A stretch of 64,000 nucleotides of DNA from Leptolyngbya sp. SIO1E4. GTDB taxonomy: Bacteria > Cyanobacteriota > Cyanobacteriia > Phormidesmidales > Phormidesmidaceae. Below the pieces are notes generated by a model. That model did no database searches. It saw nothing but the letters and a program-made list of their open reading frames with translations, and was not told the DNA's origin. Each line of letters begins with the position of its first letter. The first letter of the stretch is position 1. The translations under genes and the position numbers were made by a program. Positions 1-7,879 of the stretch are shown piece by piece. Location of the stretch: positions 124,001-188,000 of the forward strand of contig JAAHFU020000005.1 of assembly GCA_010672825.2 (NCBI GenBank), in the 5' to 3' direction.

Positions 1-198
1 CGCTCCCGCATGGTGGTCACCGGGGATACCACTCAAACCGACTTAGCCCCCAACCAGTCTTCAGGGCTGGCTGTCGCCCAGAAAATTTTGGCTGCTGTTG
101 AGGGCATCGCATTTTGTAAGCTAACCCAGGCTGATGTTGTGCGTCACCCAATGGTGCAGCGGATTGTAGCTGCGTATGAAAAATATGAAGCCCAGTAA
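1..198 (+). CDS. phoH: PhoH family ATPase, C-terminal fragment
   Basis: Reading frame 1 is open from the first base, so the gene begins upstream of the window and only its last 65 codons are present. The peptide has the hallmark PhoH C-terminal block: RSRMVVTGDTTQTDL (the S/R-MVVTGD sensor motif), then a GL..A..IL segment and the DVVRHPMVQRIV..YE tail that ends most PhoH proteins. PhoH proteins are cytoplasmic P-loop ATPases, phosphate-starvation linked in E. coli and possibly acting on RNA. The Walker motifs are outside the window. The stop codon lies inside the hairpin assigned to the convergent pyruvate kinase gene. Confidence 0.88.
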   Translation, partial: RSRMVVTGDTTQTDLAPNQSSGLAVAQKILAAVEGIAFCKLTQADVVRHPMVQRIVAAYEKYEAQ

Positions 199-220
199 GA
201 GGGCCTCAAAGCTGGGCTTC
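176..220 (-). terminator. Rho-independent terminator of pyk
   Basis: There is a perfect 9-bp inverted repeat, GAAGCCCAG (187-195) and CTGGGCTTC (212-220). On the minus strand the stem is followed by ATATTTTTC, a T tract. It lies 43 bp past the pyk stop and overlaps the end of the convergent phoH gene. Confidence 0.65.
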
Positions 221-263
221 GAACAGGGGTTTATGCAGGCAAATTAGCCGGCACCGAGCAAAA

Positions 264-2057
264 CTACACGGCCAAGGGCGTTTCTGCTTTAATGGCTCCC
301 AGGGCTCCAGAATAGACCAGCCCTCGGCGAGTATCCAGCGTTAAAATCGTGCCGTCACGGATGGTTTCTGTGGCATTCTTAACCCCCACAATGACAGGAA
401 TACCCAGCCGTAAGCCAATGATAGCCGCATGGCCTGTCAGGCTATCGTCTTCGGTTACGATCCCGCCAGCCCGACGAATCGCATCCACAAAATCTGCACT
501 GGTTCGAGGCACGACCAAAATTTCTCCCGGGTTGAAGTTCGCCACATCTAACCCGGTATGGGCAACGCGGGCACGACCACTCACAGAACCTGTGCCAATG
601 CCCACTCCATGCCCTAAAACAGCCGTCACAATGTCAACTTTAATGAGATCCGTTGAGCCCGAAACCCCCTGCAGGGTTCCAGCAGTCATAACCACTAAAT
701 CCCCCTCTCGCAAAAACCCTTTTTCTTGGGCCACATTCATCGCTGATTGAAACGTCTGGCTGGCCGAAGGTAAATCGAGAACAACGAGGGGGCGTACTCC
801 CCAGGCTAACTGCAGCTGCCGCGAAACTTCTACATCGGGGGTCACCGCCAAGATAGGAGTCTTGGGGCGAAACTTGGAGACGTTGCGAGCGGTTGCCCCT
901 GTTTTGGTCAGGGTCATAATCGCGGATGCATTCAGCTGAGACGCAATCCGCGCGACAGCTTGGCTAATAGCATTCGGAATGGAGCGCGGCGACCCCACCA
1001 TATCATCGACTTCACGGGCGGCTTTTTTTTCCTGCTCTGTGCGCAAGGCAATGCGGGCCATGGTGGCCACAGCCTCAACAGGATACTTACCGACAGCCGT
1101 CTCGTTCGACAGCATCACGGCATCGGTGCCGTCCAAAATTGCGTTCGCAACGTCTGAGACTTCTGCACGGGTAGGGCGGGGATTGCTAGCCATGCTGTCG
1201 AGCATCTGGGTTGCCGTGATGACGGGAATCCCCAAGCGATTAGCGGTAGAAATCAGTCGCTTTTGTAAAATCGGGACTTCTTCGGCAGGCAGTTCAACAC
1301 CCAGGTCGCCCCGCGCCACCATCACCCCATCCGAGAGGGATAAGATTGCATCCATCTGCTCGATCGCTTCGTGTTTCTCAATCTTCACGATCACAGGGAT
1401 ACGCTTCCCCGCATCTGCAATCAGCTCTTTGATTTCTAAGACATCTTGGGGATTCCGAACAAAGCTGAGCGCAATCCAATCAACCCCCTGGTTGAGACCA
1501 AAGACGAGGTCTTTGCGATCCTTTTCCGTTAACGCCTTAATGGACAGGTAAACCCCTGGAAAGTTAACGCCCTTGTTGTTGGACAGCACCCCACCCACAA
1601 CGACGCGGCAATACAGATCCCCCTTGTCCCGATCAACGGAGTCCACCCTCATCTCCACCCGTCCGTCATCTAGCAAAATCGTGGAGCCAACGGGCACCTC
1701 ATGGGCTAACGGCTCATAGGTGACAGCACTGATGGTTTGCGTGCCGGGTACTGAGCGACTCGTCAGGGTAAATTGATCGCCTTTGTTGAGATGAATTGAG
1801 CCTTCTTCAAAACGCCCCAGGCGGATCTTTGGCCCCTGTAAATCCTGCAGAATTCCGACAGGCTGATTGAGCTCAAAAGAAATTTGCCGAATCAGCCGAA
1901 TGCTGCGCTGGTGATCGTCGTGGGTACCATGGGAAAAGTTCAGCCGCAGCGTCGTTGCCCCTGCCTCGATCAGCGATCGCAACACATCGGCATCTTGGGT
2001 GGCAGGGCCAATCGTGGCCACAATTTTGGTGCGTCGCAGGGCATTTCGCAGTTGCAT
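264..2057 (-). CDS. pyk: Pyruvate kinase with C-terminal PEP-utiliser domain
   Basis: Converts phosphoenolpyruvate and ADP to pyruvate and ATP in the cytoplasm, the last step of glycolysis. The 597-residue protein opens with RRTKIVATIGPA and the LRLNFSHG substrate loop, followed by the TIM barrel with VARGDLGVELP and ITATQMLDSM signatures. After the usual pyruvate kinase C-terminal domain there is an extra module of about 100 residues (from about 500) with a TGHAAIIGLRLGIPVIVG core, related to the mobile swivelling domain of PEP-utilising enzymes. Long pyruvate kinases with this extension are known in cyanobacteria and Bacillus. The gene is single, convergent with phoH and divergent from crtR, with a 407-bp shared upstream region. 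Confidence 0.96.
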   Translation of the reverse strand: MQLRNALRRTKIVATIGPATQDADVLRSLIEAGATTLRLNFSHGTHDDHQRSIRLIRQISFELNQPVGILQDLQGPKIRLGRFEEGSIHLNKGDQFTLTSRSVPGTQTISAVTYEPLAHEVPVGSTILLDDGRVEMRVDSVDRDKGDLYCRVVVGGVLSNNKGVNFPGVYLSIKALTEKDRKDLVFGLNQGVDWIALSFVRNPQDVLEIKELIADAGKRIPVIVKIEKHEAIEQMDAILSLSDGVMVARGDLGVELPAEEVPILQKRLISTANRLGIPVITATQMLDSMASNPRPTRAEVSDVANAILDGTDAVMLSNETAVGKYPVEAVATMARIALRTEQEKKAAREVDDMVGSPRSIPNAISQAVARIASQLNASAIMTLTKTGATARNVSKFRPKTPILAVTPDVEVSRQLQLAWGVRPLVVLDLPSASQTFQSAMNVAQEKGFLREGDLVVMTAGTLQGVSGSTDLIKVDIVTAVLGHGVGIGTGSVSGRARVAHTGLDVANFNPGEILVVPRTSADFVDAIRRAGGIVTEDDSLTGHAAIIGLRLGIPVIVGVKNATETIRDGTILTLDTRRGLVYSGALGAIKAETPLAV

Positions 2058-2293
2058 AACCGTTCTACAGGAAGGAAGTTTAGAAGCGTGAGAAGAATGA
2101 GTTTAAAGCGACCCAGACCCTAACGGGAAAATGTTTGAATTACATTGCTTAGAAGGCACATGGGATAGTACCACGTTTGCACTCCCCTACGGAGACTAAC
2201 CAAGACTTGAAACAGCGTCAATGCATTTCCCCCATGGGTTCTGGCTAGCAGCACTATCGCTTCTGATTGCTCGTGCTTCTGGATCATATAAGA

Positions 2294-2457
2294 GAACTTA
2301 ATGTTAAGCCTTAAGTTCTGATATTAATCTTCCGATAAGCCCTTCATTAAGCGTGGTTAAAACTGTCTCGGCGTCCGTAACACAGATGAGATGGTGTCAC
2401 AAAACTTTATTGTTGCTGCTGAGTAACGTATACTACCGGAGTCAGAATCGAAGGAGC
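2294..2457 (+). promoter_or_regulatory. pyk-crtR divergent promoter region with inverted repeat
   Basis: The 407-bp gap between the two divergent genes holds a perfect 8-bp inverted repeat, GAACTTAA (2294-2301) and TTAAGTTC (2311-2318), with a second dyad CTTAATGTTAAG nested inside. This looks like an operator. A -10-like TATACT lies at 2429-2434 with only a weak -35 (TTTATT, 2406-2411) 17 bp upstream. The crtR Shine-Dalgarno AAGGAG is at 2451-2456. No gene was seen in the remainder of the gap. Confidence 0.4.
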
Positions 2458-2464
2458 CTTGCGT

Positions 2465-3388
2465 ATGTCGGTGGCAGGTCAGCCCCTGACAATTCCCAGA
2501 ACTGTTCCCTCAGCATTTTTGAAAGCTGACGGTGGATTAAGCCCAAATTTGCTGATGCTGCTAGCGTCTGTGGCCTTAATATGCATTTCAACCTTGGGCT
2601 ATTTTCTCTGGGGATGGGCAGGTTGGTGTGTGTTTTCCATGAATGTTCTCTCCCTGCACTTAGCAGGAACTGTGATCCATGATGCTTCCCATAACTCTGC
2701 CCATCGCAATCGAATTGTGAATGCCATTTTGGGCCACGGGAGTGCTCTCATTTTGGGATTCTCCTTCCCCGTGTTTACCCGCGTGCATTTGCAACATCAT
2801 GCTCACGTGAATGATCCGGACAATGACCCGGATCATTTTGTCTCTACAGGGGGGCCTCTGTGGCTGATTGCAGCTCGATTTTTTTATCATGAGATTTACT
2901 TTTTTCGCCGTCGCCTCTGGCGTAAGTGGGAGCTGCTGGAGTGGTTTTTAGGACGCTTTGCTGTGGCGGCGTTGGTGTTTACGGCCTACCAGTTCGATTT
3001 TTTGGGGTATATCTTCAATTTTTGGTTTTCACCGGCTCTGGTGGTGGGTATTGCCCTGGGCTTGTTCTTTGACTATCTGCCCCACCGCCCTTTTGAGGAG
3101 CGCGATCGCTGGAAAAATGCCCGCGTTTACCCCAGCGCTGTGCTCAACCTGCTGATCATGGGGCAGAATTATCACCTGATTCACCATCTGTGGCCATCCA
3201 TCCCCTGGTATCGTTACAAGCCTGCCTACGAGGTGATGAAGCCTTTACTCGATGAAAAGGGGTCTCCTCAGTCCTTAGGTATCTTGCAGGGCGGCAGAGA
3301 CTTTTTTGGGTTCCTGTACGACTTAGTGCTTGGAATTCGCTTCCATCCTCACAAGCCTCCGAGTGAATCTGAGAAGTCCGAGGGATAG
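2465..3388 (+). CDS. crtR: Beta-carotene hydroxylase CrtR
   Basis: Membrane di-iron hydroxylase of the fatty-acid-desaturase fold that adds 3-hydroxyl groups to beta-ionone rings, giving zeaxanthin and related xanthophylls. The three histidine boxes are visible: HDASHNSAH (residues 72-80), HLQHHAH (108-114) and NYHLIHHLWP (His237, 240, 241), separated by hydrophobic membrane segments. The FFDYLPHRPF stretch before the last box is typical of cyanobacterial CrtR. The 307-residue length matches the family. An in-frame TTG at 2459 sits only 2 nt from the AAGGAG Shine-Dalgarno, whereas ATG 2465 is 8 nt away, so ATG is preferred. It stands alone, with no carotenoid cluster nearby. Confidence 0.92.
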   Translation: MSVAGQPLTIPRTVPSAFLKADGGLSPNLLMLLASVALICISTLGYFLWGWAGWCVFSMNVLSLHLAGTVIHDASHNSAHRNRIVNAILGHGSALILGFSFPVFTRVHLQHHAHVNDPDNDPDHFVSTGGPLWLIAARFFYHEIYFFRRRLWRKWELLEWFLGRFAVAALVFTAYQFDFLGYIFNFWFSPALVVGIALGLFFDYLPHRPFEERDRWKNARVYPSAVLNLLIMGQNYHLIHHLWPSIPWYRYKPAYEVMKPLLDEKGSPQSLGILQGGRDFFGFLYDLVLGIRFHPHKPPSESEKSEG

Positions 3389-3405
3389 CGAGATTAGGGT
3401 ACTAC

Positions 3406-3438
3406 GAAAAGAGCTGTTAGCTTACGACTGACAGCTCT
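3406..3438 (-). terminator. Rho-independent terminator of aroH
   Basis: AGAGCTGT (3410-3417) and ACAGCTCT (3431-3438) form a perfect 8-bp stem with a 13-nt loop. Read on the minus strand, the stem is followed by TTTTC. It lies 67 bp beyond the aroH stop, between the convergent crtR and aroH genes. Confidence 0.6.
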
Positions 3439-3505
3439 CTAACTTCTGGGTGCTGAAATCTTCGGATTTTCAGACCTTAGCGTTACTGCTCTCGGGCTGT
3501 TCAGC

Positions 3506-3907
3506 TCATTCTCGCCCTGAAGGCACCGAGACAGGGTAACTCCCCAAATCGGGCCGGAGTTCTCGGGCATTCCGCAGGTAAATATGGCAGACATCCTGGT
3601 GCAACACAGGGATCTGGGCATGAATGAGAACACGAATGCAGCGAGGCAGGCTGCCTTCAACATGCATATGCTGGACATCTAGCAGGGGTACGGCATCCCA
3701 ACCGGGCCGCTGACGGGCGGCAGCAGCCGGGAAAAGCGTATCCAGGTCTCTTGTGACCGAGAAGGTCACGCTAACCAAATGTTCGGGACTCAGCTGATTC
3801 TGATGTTCTAGAATATCTAGGAGCTCGTGAACGGCTGCCGCAATCTCTCCAGCAACATTTTCTGAAACGGTCGTTGCCCCCCGAATTGCTTGAATGCGCC
3901 ACTCCAC
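3506..3907 (-). CDS. aroH: Chorismate mutase, AroH type
   Basis: Cytoplasmic trimeric enzyme that rearranges chorismate to prephenate for phenylalanine and tyrosine synthesis. The frame extends to a TTG at 3922, but GTG 3907 is 8 nt from a GGAGG Shine-Dalgarno and gives the normal length (133 residues), so it is preferred. Alignment from memory with B. subtilis AroH is collinear with an offset of two: Arg9 (Bs Arg7), Arg65 (Arg63), Arg92 (Arg90) and Tyr110 (Tyr108) are all kept. The acidic pair differs: Bs Cys75 is Asp77 and Bs Glu78 is His80, so the catalytic carboxylate appears to have moved. The GSLPRCIRVLIH strand and LRPDL tail are typical. Confidence 0.9.
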   Translation of the reverse strand: MEWRIQAIRGATTVSENVAGEIAAAVHELLDILEHQNQLSPEHLVSVTFSVTRDLDTLFPAAAARQRPGWDAVPLLDVQHMHVEGSLPRCIRVLIHAQIPVLHQDVCHIYLRNARELRPDLGSYPVSVPSGRE

Positions 3908-4244
3908 GCCAACATCCTCCAATCTGGTTTACTCAAAACTGATTAAAACGCGCTTTTAAGGTTGATTATCTAGAGTCAATCCTAACAGCCCTTTATAGCA
4001 GAGAACTCCGAGTAAACATGCGCCTGCTGGACAGACACGCTGAGCCAGAAGTTTTCTGCAGCGTTCCCACCCTAGCGAGGTAAACCTCAGACCTTCATCT
4101 TGAACCCCTGTCTCGATCCTAAAGATGCTGCACCCCACCGAACAGGGCAATAGTCACCGTCCATCAGCATCAGCAACATCCCCCACTCAACGCCTATAGA
4201 TACAGACCTTCTTTGCTGATGGCGCTCAGGGCATCAATAGGCGC
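3908..4244 (-). other. Intergenic region between aroH and sppA, no gene seen
   Basis: The 337 bp between two co-directional minus-strand genes contain one short open frame (3956-4150) without a convincing ribosome binding site or family resemblance. It probably holds the aroH promoter. No hairpin with a T tract was noticed after sppA. Confidence 0.4.
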
Positions 4245-5093
4245 TTAGGGACGGTAAAGCCACAAGGGCAATCCAGCAGTCGAGATCTCAAACTCTAGCC
4301 AGTTTATAGCAGTCTTGAAGCTGGAGGTGGTCTCTGGGAATACCTGATTGAATAGAGACTGATTGCGCCCTGGCAAAAACCGTCTCCACCCCGTTTTGCG
4401 AGACTCAATTTTTTCGACTTCTGCTTTTTCAGGGTCCAGATTTGCGAGTTCCGCGACCCAGCGACGAGCATCCTCCTCGGTGCCCAGGCGATCTACGACG
4501 CCGAGTTCAAGGGCTTGCTCTCCCGTGAAGATGCGTCCGTCTGCAAAGCTCCGCACCGCTTCTTCAGTGAGCCCCCGAGCCTGGGCAATGGTTTTTACAA
4601 ATTGGCTGTAGCTGATATCAATCAGCTCTTGCAAAATACTCTTTTCAGAGTCTGTCAGCTCTCGATCAAAGGCCAGAATATCTTTGTAGGGACCAGATTT
4701 AATGACCTTGAATGAAACCCCAACCTTATCGAGCAGACGCTCTAGATTATTCCCGCGCAAAATTACCCCAATGCTGCCGGTAATGGTGCCAGGATTTGCC
4801 ACGATATGCTGAGCCCCCATGCCGATGTAGACTCCCCCTGAGGCCGCAATATTGCCAAAGCTGGCGACAACTGGAATCTTCTGCTGCAGCCGCGTTAGCG
4901 CACTATAAATTTCCTGGGAGTCTCCAACGGTGCCGCCGGGGCTATCGATGCGCAGCAGGAGGGCTGGAAATTTCTTTTCAATTACCTCATCAATCGCTTC
5001 CAGCATTTGCATACGGGTAGATCCTGCGATCGCCCCTGTCACTTCAATGCGGGCAATAGATTTTCGGGAGCGCGATTTAAACGGCCAGATCAT
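4245..5093 (-). CDS. sppA: Signal peptide peptidase SppA, short form
   Basis: Serine-lysine peptidase of family S49, expected at the membrane, where it degrades released signal peptides. The 282-residue protein has a single S49 domain: LLLRIDSPGGTVGDSQEI (about 46-62), then AASGGVYIGMGA with nucleophile candidate Ser85, PGTITGSIGVI, and IKSGPYKDI, which carries the general-base lysine (Lys132 or Lys137). It lacks the tandem N-terminal domain of E. coli SppA, and there is no clear N-terminal transmembrane helix (it begins MIWPFKSRSRKS), so membrane attachment is uncertain. Cyanobacteria often carry both long and short SppA; this is the short one. Confidence 0.9.
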   Translation of the reverse strand: MIWPFKSRSRKSIARIEVTGAIAGSTRMQMLEAIDEVIEKKFPALLLRIDSPGGTVGDSQEIYSALTRLQQKIPVVASFGNIAASGGVYIGMGAQHIVANPGTITGSIGVILRGNNLERLLDKVGVSFKVIKSGPYKDILAFDRELTDSEKSILQELIDISYSQFVKTIAQARGLTEEAVRSFADGRIFTGEQALELGVVDRLGTEEDARRWVAELANLDPEKAEVEKIESRKTGWRRFLPGRNQSLFNQVFPETTSSFKTAINWLEFEISTAGLPLWLYRP

Positions 5094-5317
5094 AGACGGA
5101 GCACGGTAAAAAACGAAATGAAGTCAACATGACGGTTCAACGCACAACGGCCTTACCATGTGGGAGCATTGATATTGCGCTGACGTGAACGTTCGCCCAT
5201 TGTACTCTTCCAACTGGCATATCGTTGCCTTCGCATTCTGTGAACTCGTTTGGATAGCTTCTTAAAGTTTCTTTATAGTAGAGGGACTCGCTTTTTATTG
5301 TCAGTCGTCCGAACCCT

Positions 5318-6346
5318 ATGGAAGCTAACCTGCTCAACGTGAAACCGGCCTTTAGGTCCCCCCTGATGATTGCACCCTTTTTTCTATGGGGGACGGCAAT
5401 GGTTGCGATGAAGGGGGTGATTCCTGAGACGGATCCCTTTTTTCTGGCGACAATGCGGCTCTTGCCTGCAGGCATATTGGTGCTGGCAGTGGCCAGGCTC
5501 ACCGGTAGAGCCCAACAGGTGACCGGGCGGGGGTGGCTTTGGATTGCTCTATTTGCGCTGGTGGATGGAACCTTATTTCAAGGATTTCTGGCGCAAGGAC
5601 TGGTCAGAACTGGGGCAGGTTTGGGGTCAGTCATGATTGATTCTCAACCCCTCGCTGTTGCGTTAATGGCCCGATGGTTGTTTCAGGAACAAGTCGGCCC
5701 CCTCGGGTGGCTCGGCTTAGCGGTTGGGTTAGCCGGAATTGGTTTATTAGGGTTACCGGATGCTTGGATCATCAGCCTATTGCAAGGGAATTTTACCTTG
5801 GCTGAAATACCCGAAGATAGCTTAGCGCTGGTGCGTCTCTTGTTTAATCAGGGAGAGTGGCTGATGCTGATGGCGGCGCTCTCAATGGCTGTAGGGACGA
5901 TTTTGATCCGCTATGTTTCGCGCCATGCAGACCCTGTGGTGGCAACGGGGTGGCACATGGTTTTCGGGGGGATTCCCCTAGCAGCGTTATCCGGCATGTT
6001 TGAGCGCACTCCCTGGGCGGGTATTGGGATATCGGGTTGGGGGGCGATCGCCTATTCAACGATCCTAGGGAGTGCCTTAGCCTATGGCATCTTTTTCTAT
6101 CTGGCCTCTAAAGGCAACCTCACTAGCTTAAGCGCCTTAACGTTTTTAACCCCTGTATTTGCCCTGTTGTTCGGTAATTTATTTTTAGGTGAAGTTCTCA
6201 GTTCTATTCAGTGGTTTGGGGTGAGCTTAACCTTGGTGAGTATTTATCTCATTAATCAGCGCGAGGTTCTGATGGGCTTGTTGAAAAGCAAGCTGCAGCC
6301 AGTCAATGGAACAGTGGTGGAATCTGAACCTGATTCCTTGTCTTAA
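5318..6346 (+). CDS. EamA/DMT family membrane transporter
   Basis: Integral membrane protein of the drug/metabolite transporter superfamily. The 342 residues contain about ten hydrophobic helices arranged as two EamA repeats: the first opens APFFLWGTAMVAMKG, and the second starts near residue 185 (LMLMAALSMAVGTILIRY). The LTFLTPVFALLFGNLFLGE segment near the C-terminus is typical of the family. The substrate cannot be told from sequence; relatives export amino acids or metabolites. It is monocistronic. The C-terminal coding end lies within an imperfect tandem duplication that spans the stop codon, and a hairpin terminator follows. Confidence 0.88.
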   Translation: MEANLLNVKPAFRSPLMIAPFFLWGTAMVAMKGVIPETDPFFLATMRLLPAGILVLAVARLTGRAQQVTGRGWLWIALFALVDGTLFQGFLAQGLVRTGAGLGSVMIDSQPLAVALMARWLFQEQVGPLGWLGLAVGLAGIGLLGLPDAWIISLLQGNFTLAEIPEDSLALVRLLFNQGEWLMLMAALSMAVGTILIRYVSRHADPVVATGWHMVFGGIPLAALSGMFERTPWAGIGISGWGAIAYSTILGSALAYGIFFYLASKGNLTSLSALTFLTPVFALLFGNLFLGEVLSSIQWFGVSLTLVSIYLINQREVLMGLLKSKLQPVNGTVVESEPDSLS

Positions 6347-6375
6347 TATCTGAACCTGATTCCTTAGTCTTAGTA
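6323..6375 (+). repeat. Imperfect tandem duplication across the stop codon
   Basis: TCTGAACCTGATTCCTT occurs at 6323-6339 and 6349-6365. Similarity continues after it (GTCTTAATA against AGTCTTAGTA), giving a unit of about 26 bp. The stop codon (6344-6346) lies in the first copy. Confidence 0.75.
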
Positions 6376-6378
6376 AGG

Positions 6379-6413
6379 AGGCTGGGCAGAGATGTCTTAG
6401 CCAGCCTTGTTTG
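6379..6413 (+). terminator. Probable terminator of the DMT transporter gene
   Basis: AGGCTGG (6379-6385) and CCAGCCT (6401-6407) form a 7-bp stem with a 15-nt loop, followed by TGTTTGT. It lies 32 bp past the stop codon. Confidence 0.5.
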
Positions 6414-6971
6414 TCTCTTCCAGGTGATCACTTTTGATCCCTTTAAGCAGCAGGCAAATGAATTCCTCATCCGCTCAATTCCTCAAGCAAGGCTTATAGG
6501 ACAATACCCGGATCCCTTCCCAAAAAACCAGGGCATTCCCATGGGAACTGATGCAACAAATGGTCAACACGATGCAGACATTTAGCACTGACACGTTGGC
6601 ATGACTTTGCCGGTTAAGCGCGACTTCTAAAAACCCTTAAATAAATCACTTGCCCATCAAAGTCATGGGCTTTTCTCAACTTTGATGGGTGATCCCATGT
6701 TTCAGCGCTGGAGTTCATCCAGCGTTGTGGTCAGCGCTGGCGCTGTCGATAGAAGACGTGATCGCATCTTGTGGCGATCACTCAGCTTTTCACGATCAAC
6801 TCTCCCCCTACAGTAAGTTTCGTTAGCAATTTAGAGGCAACGTTCAAAAGTGTTATGAGAGGCTTTCTCACCTCCCAAAAATCACCCATATTAATTTGGC
6901 AAAGGGATGGAATTCAGCTTCTAAAACAGATCAATTTTTATGTATATATGGTGTAGTGTTCCGGTAACTCT
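6414..6971 (+). promoter_or_regulatory. Leader region with two mutually exclusive hairpins
   Basis: No convincing gene was seen in these 558 bp. A terminator-like hairpin, GCCCAT (6652-6657) with ATGGGC (6665-6670), is followed directly by TTTTCTC. The same 5' arm can instead pair with a downstream segment: CCCATCAAAGT (6653-6663) with ACTTTGATGGG (6679-6689), a perfect 11-bp stem extendable by G-T pairs. The two folds exclude each other, as in an attenuator. They lie about 280 bp upstream of the hydrolase at 6972. A short frame at 6771-6956 is not convincing as a gene. Confidence 0.4.
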
Positions 6972-7637
6972 ATGCCTATTATTTCTGCTAGTCCCTATGA
7001 CTATGCCCTCCCAAGCGATCGCACAATTGCTCTAATCATCATTGATATGCAGCGAGATTTTCTGGAACGAGGGGGCTTCGGAGAAACATTAGGGAATGAT
7101 GTATCAAAACTGCGCAGTATTGTCCCTGCTGTGCAGCGATTGCAGCAGGCGTTTCACGATCGTGACCTGTTGGTTTTGCAAACGGTCGAAGGGCATCAGC
7201 CCGATTTGTCAGACTGCCCGCCCTCTAAGCGCAGTCGCGGTGAAGGGACGCTCAAAATTGGCGATGCTGGCCCGATGGGGCGCATCCTGGTGTTAGGTGA
7301 ACCAGGGAACAGCATTATTTCAGAACTGGGGCCTCGCCCTAACGAAATCGTGATTGAGAAACCTGGCAAAGGAGCGTTTTACGCCACGGACTTACAACAA
7401 ATTTTGCAGGCACATCAAATTACGCATCTGATTTTTGCCGGTGTCACGACAGAAGTTTGTGTACAGAGCACCCTGCGTGAAGCCAATGATCGCGGTTACG
7501 AATGTCTGTTAGTCGAAGACGCGACCGCCAGCTACTTTCCTAAGTTCAAGCAGGCAACGCTAGAAATGGTGCGGGCCCAAGGGGGCATTATTGGGTGGAC
7601 CGCTACAGCTAACCAGGTAATTACAGGGTTATATTAA
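6972..7637 (+). CDS. Isochorismatase-fold cysteine hydrolase (biuret-hydrolase-like)
   Basis: Cytoplasmic amidohydrolase of the isochorismatase superfamily, which hydrolyses amide or ureide bonds through a thioester at cysteine. The 221-residue protein shows the triad: Asp25 in [10 protein letters not shown], Lys130 in [10 protein letters not shown] and Cys163 in [10 protein letters not shown], with the conserved VTT cis-peptide turn. The [15 protein letters not shown] and [16 protein letters not shown] stretches recall a subgroup including biuret and ureidoacrylate-type amidohydrolases, but the substrate is unproven. The fused hydantoinase at 23372 lies 16 kb away and is not obviously linked. 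It starts with ATG 6972 behind a long leader that may be regulated. Confidence 0.85.
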   Translation: MPIISASPYDYALPSDRTIALIIIDMQRDFLERGGFGETLGNDVSKLRSIVPAVQRLQQAFHDRDLLVLQTVEGHQPDLSDCPPSKRSRGEGTLKIGDAGPMGRILVLGEPGNSIISELGPRPNEIVIEKPGKGAFYATDLQQILQAHQITHLIFAGVTTEVCVQSTLREANDRGYECLLVEDATASYFPKFKQATLEMVRAQGGIIGWTATANQVITGLY

Positions 7638-7648
7638 TCAGTGTCTGA

Positions 7649-7684
7649 GGAGTCAGAAGCCCCCTATCTTGGCATTCTGGCTCC
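7649..7684 (+). terminator. Stem-loop after the cysteine hydrolase gene
   Basis: GGAGTCAGAA (7649-7658) pairs with TTCTGGCTCC (7675-7684) with one G-T pair, 11 bp past the stop codon. There is no clear T tract, so it may act as an mRNA 3' end rather than an intrinsic terminator. Confidence 0.4.
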
Positions 7685-7879
7685 GGGCTCTTAGCGCTTA
7701 ATCTTGGTGCTGCCAGCCTTTTCTGCCTCAAGTAAAGACCCTGACTTTACAATTGCCCGATAGCTGTAGATTTTGGCTAGACTTGTCTCAGTTTGTTTGC
7801 CGACGCGAATCCTCTGGCCACGATCAATTCCATAGGGTTTGCTGTGAGCAAATTTTTTCAATTTTATTTTGCTGCTTCT

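Noticed and set aside
979-1551. 190-codon plus-strand frame inside pyk
   Set aside because: Shadow of the well-supported pyruvate kinase gene.
3956-4150. 64-codon minus-strand frame between aroH and sppA
   Set aside because: No ribosome binding site and a composition unlike neighbouring proteins.
6771-6956. 61-codon plus-strand frame before the cysteine hydrolase gene
   Set aside because: No Shine-Dalgarno, biased AT-rich composition and no recognisable domain; more likely leader sequence.
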